This document shows positions 1 through 8,894 of a stretch of DNA of 39,147 bases, piece by piece (position 1 is the first letter of the stretch; each line of letters starts with the position of its first letter). The notes under the pieces were generated by a model. That model did no database searches. It was given only the letters and a program-made list of their open reading frames with translations, and had not been told where the DNA came from. Made by a program: the position numbers and the translations under genes. This stretch comes from JAGOGN01 sp036652735 (lineage in GTDB: Bacteria > Bacillota > Clostridia > Lachnospirales > Lachnospiraceae): assembly GCA_036652735.1 (NCBI GenBank), contig JAVVVI010000023.1:1-39147 (forward strand). Direction: 5' to 3'.

Positions 1-73
1 TACAAAACACGTTCTATCATACATCAAAAATTCTCAAAACACAATACTAAACAAAAACCCAGTTCACTTTCCA

Positions 74-100
74 TTGCCATTTAACCTGAAATAGTATAAA
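74..100 (+). promoter_or_regulatory. Weak candidate promoter for the FN3-GH25 lysozyme
   Basis: A TATAAA box lies at 95-100 and a TTGCCA box at 74-79, but the spacer is only 15 bases, so the -35 assignment is uncertain. The gene 33 bases downstream has a good GAAGGAGAG ribosome site. The promoter may also lie before the window start. Confidence 0.35.
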
Positions 101-132
101 ATAAATCTATTATATACGAAGGAGAGTAAAAA

Positions 133-2856
133 ATGAAATACGTAAAACAACTTGGATTTTTCCTGGCATTGCTTGGGATTCTTGTGTTCCCAATGTTAGA
201 AACCAATGGCGCCGCCACAAAAATCACGCAGCCTGTACTCCTATCCGCAACTTCTATCAACTCTAAGTCAAATTTGATACAATGGGAACCGCAATCCGAC
301 GTAGATGGATATCTTATTTATCGAAAAAGCAATTCCAGCTCCTGGGCTAAAATCGCTGAGGTTGAAGGAGCTTCCATTGATTCCTATGAAGACAAGGCTT
401 CTTCCAAAAGACCCCTGAAGCTTGGAACCACCTACTTTTATTCTGTTGCAGCCTATCAGACCGTAACAAATACAGATGGAACAACCTCACAACTGCGAAG
501 CAGTTTTCATAAAACCGGCTTGAAGGTTACAACACTTCCGGAAATGGTCGATCTTGCAACACTTAAAATAACAGCTCCCAGTCTTTCCTCCATGAAGCTT
601 TCCTGGAAAGCAACTTCTGATGCTACCGGATATGGCATTTATCGTAAGACTCCTTCCGGAACCTGGCATTTTTTAAAGAATGTAGTTGGGAAAACCACCT
701 ATACCGATTCCACAATAAAAAAAGGATCTGCCTATTACTATTCCATTCGTGCCTACCGCATTCAGGATGGGAAAAAATATAGAAGCAATTATGACCGCAC
801 CGGAGTCTATTCCATTCCTTCACTCTCTGAACCGGTTCTTGTATCAATTGCATCCGCTGCATACAATCAGGTAACTCTTTCCTGGGAATCCGTTACGAAT
901 GCTACCGGATATGGCATTTACCGCAAAGAAAAAGATGGAACGTTTCGGAAAATTGCAAGTGTAAAAGGAACAACTACCACCGATTATCAGGATACCACTG
1001 CTGTTGCCGGTACGCTTTATACCTATAGTGTCCGTGCCTTTAATGACAGCGGTCAGAAAACGATTTGGAGCACCTACAATAAAACTGGATTATCCATTGC
1101 CACAAGACCTTCCAGGGTGTCTTTAAAAGAAATTACCTCTGACTCTTACCATTCTGCCACAATTACCTGGGAGTTATCCAAAAATGCTACCGGATATGAA
1201 ATCTTAAGAAAAGACGCAAATACTTCATTTTCAGTTATTGCAACGGTAGAGAATGGAAAAACTACTACCTACACAGACACAACGATTGATGCAGGAATTA
1301 CCTATACTTACACGGTACGGGCCATTGCTACGGTAAATGGCAATACCACGAAAAGTTACTATAATAAAGAAGGATTCTCAATTACGCCAAAGCTTACGGA
1401 GCCCCTGCTCCCCACTGTAGCTCCCCTGAACTATTATACGATTCAGGTTACAATTACTCCTGTAGATGGAGCCAGCGGCTATGAACTTTACCGTCGCAGT
1501 GAGCATTCAAACTGGCGCAAAATTAAATCCCTTACCTCTGATTTTACAACTTTTGAGGACAAAAATTGTGCCACAGGCCGTACCTATTATTACAGTATTC
1601 GTGCTTACCGCCTTGTAAATGAGAAAAAAGTATGGAGTACCTATAATAAAACAGGTGCCTCTGCCTTTACAAAGCCGGAACAACCTGTACTTTCTTCTGT
1701 TTCCTCTTATAATTACACAACCTTAAAAATCACCTGGGAACCTTCCAAAAAAGCCCAGGGATATTATATCTATCGGAAAGAAGAAGGGGGAACCTTTACC
1801 AAAATTGCTACTGTAACCGATCCTGAATCCACTGTTTACAAGGATTCTTCCGTTACACCCGGTGTCCTTTATTATTACACCGTAGGCTCCTATTTAACGA
1901 TTGACGCAAAGACCGTTGACAGTTCCTATGATGATAAAGGCCTTTTTGCAACCGCTGTTCCATCCACTCCGGTATTATTAGGTGCAAAATACAATGACTC
2001 TACTACCGCAACCGTATCCTGGAAGTCCGTTGCCGGTGCAGATGGTTACCGTGTATGGAGAAAAGTTCTTGGTGGAAGTTATAGTTATATCAGTACCATT
2101 CAGGATGGAAGCATAACCTCTTTTGATGACACAAACGCCATTCCGGGTACTACTTATTATTATAGTGTCAGTGCTTTCCATACTGAAAATGAAGTACCCA
2201 TCTGGGGATTGAAGAACGCCTCCGGACGATGGATTCGCGGATGCAAAGGTATGGATGTATCCAAGTGGCAGGGCTACATCAATTGGAAAAAAGCATCTTA
2301 TTCCAATGAATTTGCCGTTGTACGTGCTGCCTATGGAACCAGTATTGATACCCGTTTTACTGAGTACATGACTCTCGCTTCTGAAATCGATATGAAACTG
2401 GGTGTCTATGTATATAGTACCGCCACCAACATCGAACGGGTTATTGCTGAGGCTAAAAACGTTCTGGAAATGGTAAAAGATTATCCATTGGCTTTGCCTA
2501 TCTTCTGCGATTTTGAAGTTGCCTCCAGAAATAAGCCTTCTCTTCGTGAGGAAAATACCGCCTTCATTCGTGCCTTCTGTGATACCATAGAAGCTGCCGG
2601 CTATGAAGCCGGTGTCTATAGTGGTGCAAATTATTACAAAAATGCAATTAATTATCAGGAACTTACCGATTTAAATATCTGGGTGGCAAACTATCATAAG
2701 AACAACAGTGATTTTACCACCTCCTATCATACCTGGTCCAATGGAAATTCCTCTTATGATTTTGGCAGCATTCATATGTGGCAATATACCAGCAAGGGAA
2801 AAGTTGATGGTATTAGCGGATCTGTCGACTTGAATATCTGGTATACCTGCCAGTAA
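133..2856 (+). CDS. Secreted GH25 lysozyme with seven N-terminal fibronectin type III repeats
   Basis: This is a predicted exported muramidase that cleaves the glycan strand of peptidoglycan. Residues 1 to about 28 form a signal peptide with a Lys-rich start and a hydrophobic core. Seven repeats of about 95 residues follow. Most contain a W-E/K core strand, a GY-x-I-Y-R-K strand and a Y-Y-Y-S-I-R-A-Y strand, which is the FN3 pattern seen in clostridial wall enzymes; repeat five has diverged. The catalytic domain is at the C terminus, from about residue 703. It shows MDVSKWQG (D708) and FCDFE (D793, E795), matching the GH25 catalytic acids. The protein is much longer than a bare GH25 enzyme of about 200 residues because of the repeats. 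It is monocistronic and converges on the FN3 amidase, with a shared terminator between them. The GH25 call is firm; the role (growth, division, or defence) is inferred. Confidence 0.93.
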   Translation: MKYVKQLGFFLALLGILVFPMLETNGAATKITQPVLLSATSINSKSNLIQWEPQSDVDGYLIYRKSNSSSWAKIAEVEGASIDSYEDKASSKRPLKLGTTYFYSVAAYQTVTNTDGTTSQLRSSFHKTGLKVTTLPEMVDLATLKITAPSLSSMKLSWKATSDATGYGIYRKTPSGTWHFLKNVVGKTTYTDSTIKKGSAYYYSIRAYRIQDGKKYRSNYDRTGVYSIPSLSEPVLVSIASAAYNQVTLSWESVTNATGYGIYRKEKDGTFRKIASVKGTTTTDYQDTTAVAGTLYTYSVRAFNDSGQKTIWSTYNKTGLSIATRPSRVSLKEITSDSYHSATITWELSKNATGYEILRKDANTSFSVIATVENGKTTTYTDTTIDAGITYTYTVRAIATVNGNTTKSYYNKEGFSITPKLTEPLLPTVAPLNYYTIQVTITPVDGASGYELYRRSEHSNWRKIKSLTSDFTTFEDKNCATGRTYYYSIRAYRLVNEKKVWSTYNKTGASAFTKPEQPVLSSVSSYNYTTLKITWEPSKKAQGYYIYRKEEGGTFTKIATVTDPESTVYKDSSVTPGVLYYYTVGSYLTIDAKTVDSSYDDKGLFATAVPSTPVLLGAKYNDSTTATVSWKSVAGADGYRVWRKVLGGSYSYISTIQDGSITSFDDTNAIPGTTYYYSVSAFHTENEVPIWGLKNASGRWIRGCKGMDVSKWQGYINWKKASYSNEFAVVRAAYGTSIDTRFTEYMTLASEIDMKLGVYVYSTATNIERVIAEAKNVLEMVKDYPLALPIFCDFEVASRNKPSLREENTAFIRAFCDTIEAAGYEAGVYSGANYYKNAINYQELTDLNIWVANYHKNNSDFTTSYHTWSNGNSSYDFGSIHMWQYTSKGKVDGISGSVDLNIWYTCQ

Positions 2857-2872
2857 ATGAAGCGCACCATGG

Positions 2873-2912
2873 AAAAAAGCCGATACACTGTTCTGGTGTA
2901 CCGGCTTTTTTT
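2873..2912. terminator. Bidirectional intrinsic terminator between convergent hydrolase genes
   Basis: A ten-base stem (2879-2888 with 2896-2905) is flanked by an A-tract and a T-tract, so it can act in both directions. One pair is A-C on the plus strand but a G-U wobble on the minus strand. It ends right at the stop codon of the minus-strand amidase. Confidence 0.85.
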
Positions 2913-4419
2913 ATTCTTCCACTTCCATAAGTTCTTTTACTTTATAAAAGTATTGTATATCAGGCTGAAGATCTCTGTCTTCATAAAAGAATATCGTTGC
3001 ATCGACTTCTGCTATTTGTTCATACACTCCGTCTTCCTGCGTACTTCTCCAAATCGTATATCCTATGGCATCTGTTCTCTGCGTCCATTCAATTCGATTA
3101 CAATCCACTGTATCCATGATTACTGTCTCTAACTCCAGAGGAGGTGCAATCGCTTCAATTGGCTTACAATAATTGCCATAATAAGCAGTTCCTGACACCA
3201 TTTTATATGCTGCAATACGATAATAATAACTTCCTTTTCCTGCTGTATCATCACAAAAGCTTGTTACTTTTCCATTTGAAATAGTTTTGATGGTTGTATA
3301 TCCTTTGGTTTGTGTTGCACTTCTTTGTATGCGATAACCGGAGGCATTTGAAATCCTGTTCCACCCAATCGTCACACCGGAATCATCCTGATTTAGAATC
3401 TTTGCATTTGGTATTCCCAGCAATTTTGTTCCAAGAGGACTGCATTCATTTGAATCCTCTCCCTTTACTGCACGAATCTTGTAATAATACCATTTCCCAC
3501 CCTTTAAAGAAGAATCTGTGTAATTACAGGTCTTTAGGTCTTTTGCAATCTCTTCATAAGTACCATATTTCGATGTGGAACGGGATACGCTATAAGAATC
3601 CGCTTCTTCTACTTTTTTCCAGGTAAGCTTCACTTTACTGCTGCCCACAGACTGAATGTTCAAAATATTTGGTCTGGGTAATTCCGATACTTTGGTAAGA
3701 CCATAAAAATCTGCGATTCCTCTGGCGTCTGCGATTCCCACTTCTCTTATGTTCTCCTCTGTCTGGAAGTGAACACTATCTACAATATTATTAATAAATC
3801 CATGTTCAATGAGGATTGCGGGAAAACCACGTTCTACGCTCCCCCTCATTACCGCAATATCGTCTTTCCAGGTACCGTCATCATATTTTCCACAATTATG
3901 ATCATCATTATTAATAATGGTTCCTCTGTTGTGGATTCCCAATTTTCCCAGTTGCTTCAATATCTTGTTTGATAAGGATCGCATATCTTCTCTAAAATGG
4001 CTGTAGCCCGTATACATAACCATTGCACCCCGGGCTGAGGTTGTCGTGCTTCCTGTTGCATCCACATGGAAGCTAATAAACACATCCGCATTCTGAGCGG
4101 CTGCATATTTCGGGCGGTTCCTATTGCACCTTGCCGCCGAGCTTCCCGGTGTGGGGCAGCTCATAGTGCTTCTGGTAAGTGCCATATCCACCCCTTCGTA
4201 TTTTTCAAGCTCCTGTTCACAGGCAAGTACAATTCCCAACGTTATATATTCTTCATGCAGACTTCCCCGTCCTGCACCGGCATGAGAACTGTCATGTCCT
4301 GCATCCAGCACAACCTTAACCGTTGTATCCTCCGCTCGTACACACAGCTTCCATCCGCAAAGGAGATACACTCCTGCCAGTAGAATCATACCGGTAACTG
4401 CCATTCTTATTTTTTTCAT
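2911..4419 (-). CDS. N-acetylmuramoyl-L-alanine amidase (Amidase_3) with three C-terminal FN3 repeats
   Basis: This is a predicted zinc amidase that cuts the bond between N-acetylmuramic acid and the peptide stem. Residues 1 to about 29 are a signal sequence or membrane anchor. The Amidase_3 domain spans about 35-240. LDAGHD gives H42, HEE supplies a glutamate at 56-57, FISFHVD gives H118, and LIEHGF gives the catalytic E205. Three FN3 repeats follow (about 250-335, 336-430 and 431-502), with the same Y-Y-Y-x-I-x-A pattern as the lysozyme next door. It starts 13 bases after the TupA-like gene behind a GAGGG ribosome site, so it appears to be the last gene of the surface-polymer operon. The enzyme class is clear. 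Co-expression with the polymer genes is inferred from spacing and suggests the wall is remodelled as the polymer is installed. Confidence 0.92.
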   Translation of the reverse strand: MKKIRMAVTGMILLAGVYLLCGWKLCVRAEDTTVKVVLDAGHDSSHAGAGRGSLHEEYITLGIVLACEQELEKYEGVDMALTRSTMSCPTPGSSAARCNRNRPKYAAAQNADVFISFHVDATGSTTTSARGAMVMYTGYSHFREDMRSLSNKILKQLGKLGIHNRGTIINNDDHNCGKYDDGTWKDDIAVMRGSVERGFPAILIEHGFINNIVDSVHFQTEENIREVGIADARGIADFYGLTKVSELPRPNILNIQSVGSSKVKLTWKKVEEADSYSVSRSTSKYGTYEEIAKDLKTCNYTDSSLKGGKWYYYKIRAVKGEDSNECSPLGTKLLGIPNAKILNQDDSGVTIGWNRISNASGYRIQRSATQTKGYTTIKTISNGKVTSFCDDTAGKGSYYYRIAAYKMVSGTAYYGNYCKPIEAIAPPLELETVIMDTVDCNRIEWTQRTDAIGYTIWRSTQEDGVYEQIAEVDATIFFYEDRDLQPDIQYFYKVKELMEVEE

Positions 4420-4432
4420 TTGTCCCTCATTT

Positions 4433-6388
4433 TCATTGTTCTTCTAATAGGACCGGCTCCGGAATTGGTATTTTTTTCCCTAATTTCAGATCCCAGTCTT
4501 TTGGTTCTACGCGGTTACGGCCGCCTCCCGAATAAAATGTCATCTCCCCAACATACAACTGACCTGCTACCTGATACAAATCCACTCTCACAAATGGAAA
4601 TGGCTCTGCAAGCTTCTGTGCAACCTCTATCATTTTTTCAAAATTTTCCGGACGCTCCAGCTTCTTTGACGTGTGGGTTCGTCCCCCCCAATAAAATGGG
4701 TAAGGCTGAAAGTCACGATCACGAAAATTATAACTTAAACGATTTTCTCCAAATCGGTCTATGGCAACAAACAAAAATTCCACTTTACCATTGCAGCAAA
4801 AGAATTTATAATCGTCCACCAGTCCATTTGGCTGTTCCAAATATTCCTCTGCGTAAATAACCGGTTCCATATCCTTATATCCCCAGTTAAAGGAATGGTA
4901 ATAGCTGTTGTTATATGGCTGTATCCAGCGCTTCAGTTTTCTCCCTGCCTGTTCTTGATCCAAGGCTGCTTTATCCGGCACAATAATATTGAATCCACTG
5001 GACCAATTCACTTTTAAAGCAAATTGATCCGGAAGCGCATCATAATTAATTTCTTCCGGTGTTTTATAAGTTGCAATGGTTGGAACAATATACTCTTTCC
5101 CTATTCTTTCTTCCACATAAGCTTTAACTGCATATTTATCACAGCACTGGGTTACAAGGGGATTCTCGTAATAGAGCTTATACCAGCTGATCTTTTCATT
5201 AAAGGTCTTGGGATGATCCAAATCCGGAACATAGCCTAAATAATTGGAAAAATATTCTTCCACATAGGCTCTTCGTTCTCTTCTGCCCATTTCATCTCTT
5301 TTATAATAATTTACCTGAAGAATACTTGTAAAATTCTCCTCCGGGTATTCCCTATTTGCCTTGTCAATACAAAGACGTTCCTTTAATGTTCCTATCATCT
5401 CACTGGTAAAAAGTTTATCCTGCCAAAATGGAATATCACTTTCAAAAGAGACAATCTGAAAGCTGTGTTCTGTAACCACAAGGTTCACTTGAAGGAGCTT
5501 TGCCTGCCTCATCTTGGAACAAATCTCTTCTACTTTGGCCGCAATTTTCTCCCAGTTTGGAATCGTAAAACTTATCCCCTCAATTGGATTCAGCTCACAG
5601 TAGCCGGTTTGAACATGAATCGGAGCAACATTTCCCGGATTCACTCTTAAATATGCCAGGTCAAGAACTGCATGTGCACTTGTTTTTCGATGTAAAATCA
5701 TCTGTATTTTAGAACGAGTCACCACATATCGCTCCAGCATAGAATGCCAGGACGTATGCTCCGTAAAGATCATACTGCTGCTTCTTTCCTGAAATGTATG
5801 CTTTAGCTCATCTTCACTGATCTCTTCCCCGCCAATTCGGAATCCCCTTTTATCCTCATAAGTCACTACTCGGAAAAACTCTTTTTGTGTATAATAGTTG
5901 CTTCTCACGATTACATCTTTTTTTTCACGAATCAGATCCAATACAGACTCTAATTCTGCCTTTTTTCCTGCTACATAAGGTTGAAACTCTTCTTTTCCCA
6001 CTATAATATAGGCATAAATCTCCGGGAAAAATTCAGAAAAAGATTCCAGCTCCGTTCTTATTTGTCTCTGGTTTCTTAGCTTCTTACCAAAAGCACCATT
6101 CATTGGCATAAGGGCATAGTATTCAGGCTGAGTCAGAAAGGTACTTCTGTTTTCATCTGTAATTTGAAACTTGTCAACATACTCCGGTAAAAATCCCCGT
6201 TCATATGCCCAAAAACAGGTGGTAAAATCGAATTTGGAATTATTCTTAAAATGTTCCTCTGTTTCGGATATCCAGCGTTCAATCACGGTTTCTTCAAACC
6301 CATCCTTAACCATATTCTCTCTTAACTGCAGCATCCCATGGTCTTTTTTCTTCTCTTTCCATTTTTCCACAAAAAATTCTTTTCCCAT
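4433..6388 (-). CDS. Two-part ATP-grasp protein: decayed sugar-transfer ATP-grasp fused to a TupA-like ATP-grasp
   Basis: The C-terminal part (about 375-645) matches the TupA-like ATP-grasp family, named for the teichuronopeptide gene tupA. Visible landmarks are FALKVNWSSGFN with K461, AEEYL near 515, DYKFFCCNGK near 528, FVRVDLY with D605, and GEMTFYSGGG with E617. The N-terminal part (about 60-345) aligns by landmarks with the ATPgrasp_ST family of neighbouring proteins: FWAYERGFLP at 61-70, IPNWEKI near 278, then a VTEHSFQIVSFESD strand. It lacks the glycine-rich nucleotide loop and the metal aspartate is N304, so it looks non-catalytic. I chose the ATG at 6388 because the GGAGG site sits seven bases before it and only one base before the ATG at 6394. 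The family is predicted to form amide or similar bonds during surface-polymer synthesis; the substrates here are unknown. Confidence 0.85.
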   Translation of the reverse strand: MGKEFFVEKWKEKKKDHGMLQLRENMVKDGFEETVIERWISETEEHFKNNSKFDFTTCFWAYERGFLPEYVDKFQITDENRSTFLTQPEYYALMPMNGAFGKKLRNQRQIRTELESFSEFFPEIYAYIIVGKEEFQPYVAGKKAELESVLDLIREKKDVIVRSNYYTQKEFFRVVTYEDKRGFRIGGEEISEDELKHTFQERSSSMIFTEHTSWHSMLERYVVTRSKIQMILHRKTSAHAVLDLAYLRVNPGNVAPIHVQTGYCELNPIEGISFTIPNWEKIAAKVEEICSKMRQAKLLQVNLVVTEHSFQIVSFESDIPFWQDKLFTSEMIGTLKERLCIDKANREYPEENFTSILQVNYYKRDEMGRRERRAYVEEYFSNYLGYVPDLDHPKTFNEKISWYKLYYENPLVTQCCDKYAVKAYVEERIGKEYIVPTIATYKTPEEINYDALPDQFALKVNWSSGFNIIVPDKAALDQEQAGRKLKRWIQPYNNSYYHSFNWGYKDMEPVIYAEEYLEQPNGLVDDYKFFCCNGKVEFLFVAIDRFGENRLSYNFRDRDFQPYPFYWGGRTHTSKKLERPENFEKMIEVAQKLAEPFPFVRVDLYQVAGQLYVGEMTFYSGGGRNRVEPKDWDLKLGKKIPIPEPVLLEEQ

Positions 6389-6403
6389 ATGCATCCCTCC
6401 AGA

Positions 6404-8866
6404 TTATTGATGGGTTCTGTCTTGAAGTTTCATTAACTTTTTCGGAAGTTTTTTGTCATAACCATATTTCTTTTCTTTTTCTGCAAGTCGTTCCAACAAA
6501 TAATCTATCGTATCACGATTAAAGGTTTCAATTCTTGGATATCCCGGATAGCGATTAATCTCCGGTAATTTTATTCCATCCTCTGTAATGGCAATATCAA
6601 ATCCAAAGTATTCCAATTGATCAAAGGAATTGGCAATGTCAATCACTAAGGATTTTACTTTTTCCCAATTCGGAAGGATTCCTTCAATTTTAACCCCGGT
6701 ATCCGGATGGCAGGCGCGGTCAACAATCATATTATTCTCTAAAATCTTGGAATCATAATATCTTCCTGTATCAATGTCAATCCGTGCAAACATTCCTCCG
6801 GCCCGCATATTGTCCACTGCTCCGGTTGCTGTTGAACCAAATCTCATGTACGCATTTCCAATTGTTGCATTCTTACCATCTCTCTTATATACAATCATTC
6901 GAATGGTATTCACCGATCCACTGTAAATTTTCTTTAAATCAGGATGCATCTGAATATATTCTGTCACTAAATACTGGGTACCCGGGTCAGAGAGTAATTC
7001 TAATACCTGTGCCTCTGAAGCTTCTTCAAAGTTAAGATAGAATTTGCTGTCAATGTACTCCAGACGATAGAAGCCTTTTCCCCAGGATCCCCTATCCGGT
7101 TTCAATGCTAAGATTCCTTTTTCTTTTGCGAGATTGATAATATCCTGATGCGCTGTTCCATATCCTTCTGGACAATCCATCAGTGGAATAATCCGGCTGT
7201 TTCCATTTCGCATACTCACATAGTAATAATAACCCGGAAAACAATCATTGAATTTCTGGCAGACATATTTAATCGTGATTTTATCTTCCAGCCAGGTTTT
7301 ATAGTCATTGTTAATATGACGGACAAACAGGTACTCCAAATCTGAAATATACTCCAGATGATTCTCTCTTGTTATCCCATATTGTGCAAGACGATAGGAT
7401 AAGAATCCATGACGGTAGGCCCATAGTTTATCCTTTAAAGAGACATCCTTATTCTGTCTGAAATCCGTGAAAATCTCCTCAATCCAGTACAAGGTCAGTC
7501 TTCTTCTGATTCCATTTGGATACAGAAGTTTTGACACAAAGCTCATCCATCCAAGACGGAATAATCGCGCTGATTCTGCTCTTTTTGCCTTACCTGTTAA
7601 TCGTTCTTTCTTTTTTTCTTCTAATTTTAACTTTAAAAAATCCTGTGTCTTTTTGCTGAATAAAAAGACCTTTGAGAAGGAAGGATGATCTTCAAATCGA
7701 ACAATTTTAAATCCATCTTTCGTAATTGCTATGTCCATCCCCATATACTCCACCTGAGGAATATAACAGCAAATCTCGTCCACTATGGTTTGAATCTCTT
7801 CCCAGTGTGGAATAACACCCTTAATCTTCACACCGTCCCTTGGATTATTTTCATGCTTCTGAATTTCTTTTCCAAGTAATTCCCTTGCACCCTGAAAACT
7901 TCCATCCGAAATATTAATATCTGAAATTAAATTTCTCGTTTTTAATTCGCTTTTTAGCTGATATAATTTACCATTTTTTTCGAGACTGCCCTTATGTGTA
8001 TGATCTAAATCCGTATCAATTGCTGTAATGGATTGGGACTCTTCTAAGTATGCGTCCAGATTATCCACACTGACTCCCTTACCCTGGTTATTTATTACAT
8101 AATAACCACCATCCAGGATTAAATGCGCATCTGTAATCTCTCCATGACTTCCTGACTCATTTATTACAACCAAGCGGCACACCGTTCCACGGCTATTGTG
8201 ATGTGCTTGAAACTGCGGGTGCATGACTACCCGTTCCATTAACACCAGTGTCATACCCTTTAAACAACGTTCTTTTATAATATTCACAATTTCTTTATCC
8301 GAAGATGGCACTCCGCTAAATAGAATCTGCTTTGTTTTATCATTGTATTTAATTCGTCTTGCATAACTTTTGCTGTATTTTGAGGTTGTAAGAATCAGGT
8401 CCTTCTTTTCTTTTATTAAAGCCACAACGTCATCAAAGGTATCCCCATAATTTTCCGGACATTCTTCCAGACATTTTACGCAGACTTGTGATCCTCTTTT
8501 ATAAAAATTATAATAATCCTGTGGTAGATAATCGGAGAATTTCTTTAGAACCTTATGTGCGGTAACGCGATCCGTAATCCACTTTGCGTAGGTGCCATTA
8601 ATGGAGGCTACATAGTTATAATCCCGCTCTGAAATATAATCCTTATAATTAGAGGACTGAATGGAATTACGATCTATAAATCCCGGTAAAAATCCTCTGC
8701 GATATGCCCAGATTTTCTTTCCCAGACTATACTCCTTATTTTTTCTTAAATCACGATACATATTTCTTAACCAGCGTTTTGCGTTACCCACTGTATAGCC
8801 CTTGATTCTCTTTCGTCTGACAAGCAAATTAAGTCCGGTTCTTTTTATCTTTCTTATAATTTTCAT
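6404..8866 (-). CDS. Tandem duplicated sugar-transfer-associated ATP-grasp protein
   Basis: This 820-residue protein contains two copies of one ATP-grasp unit. The shared landmarks are WAYRRGFL at 53-60 and WAYRHGFL at 482-489, IPHWEEI near 352 and LPNWEKV near 731, and MGMDIAITKDG near 375 and FGFDIAITEDG near 754. The second copy keeps the full set of active-site features: K589, a glycine-rich loop GSWGKG at 593-598, SVNTIRM near 651, the NMRAGG loop at 686-691, D757, and EINRYPG with E769 and N771. The first copy has SKYSKS where the glycine loop should be, and H394 where the metal-binding asparagine is expected, so it is probably a structural or binding domain. The ribosome site is AAGGAG. 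It lies between the nucleotidyltransferase and the TupA-like gene in the polymer operon. A ligase role in modifying the polymer is inferred from the family. Confidence 0.85.
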   Translation of the reverse strand: MKIIRKIKRTGLNLLVRRKRIKGYTVGNAKRWLRNMYRDLRKNKEYSLGKKIWAYRRGFLPGFIDRNSIQSSNYKDYISERDYNYVASINGTYAKWITDRVTAHKVLKKFSDYLPQDYYNFYKRGSQVCVKCLEECPENYGDTFDDVVALIKEKKDLILTTSKYSKSYARRIKYNDKTKQILFSGVPSSDKEIVNIIKERCLKGMTLVLMERVVMHPQFQAHHNSRGTVCRLVVINESGSHGEITDAHLILDGGYYVINNQGKGVSVDNLDAYLEESQSITAIDTDLDHTHKGSLEKNGKLYQLKSELKTRNLISDINISDGSFQGARELLGKEIQKHENNPRDGVKIKGVIPHWEEIQTIVDEICCYIPQVEYMGMDIAITKDGFKIVRFEDHPSFSKVFLFSKKTQDFLKLKLEEKKKERLTGKAKRAESARLFRLGWMSFVSKLLYPNGIRRRLTLYWIEEIFTDFRQNKDVSLKDKLWAYRHGFLSYRLAQYGITRENHLEYISDLEYLFVRHINNDYKTWLEDKITIKYVCQKFNDCFPGYYYYVSMRNGNSRIIPLMDCPEGYGTAHQDIINLAKEKGILALKPDRGSWGKGFYRLEYIDSKFYLNFEEASEAQVLELLSDPGTQYLVTEYIQMHPDLKKIYSGSVNTIRMIVYKRDGKNATIGNAYMRFGSTATGAVDNMRAGGMFARIDIDTGRYYDSKILENNMIVDRACHPDTGVKIEGILPNWEKVKSLVIDIANSFDQLEYFGFDIAITEDGIKLPEINRYPGYPRIETFNRDTIDYLLERLAEKEKKYGYDKKLPKKLMKLQDRTHQ

Positions 8867-8894
8867 TTCTTATCTCCTTTGCCAACGATTGGCA

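Noticed and set aside
2857..3132. Plus-strand open frame directly after the lysozyme stop.
   Set aside because: It has no ribosome site, includes the terminator and lies antisense to the amidase gene, so it is a shadow.
6404..8866. The tandem ATP-grasp gene as two genes fused by a sequencing error.
   Set aside because: The linker of about 60 residues is open and has no frame shift or buried ribosome site, and the neighbouring TupA-like protein has a similar two-part layout.
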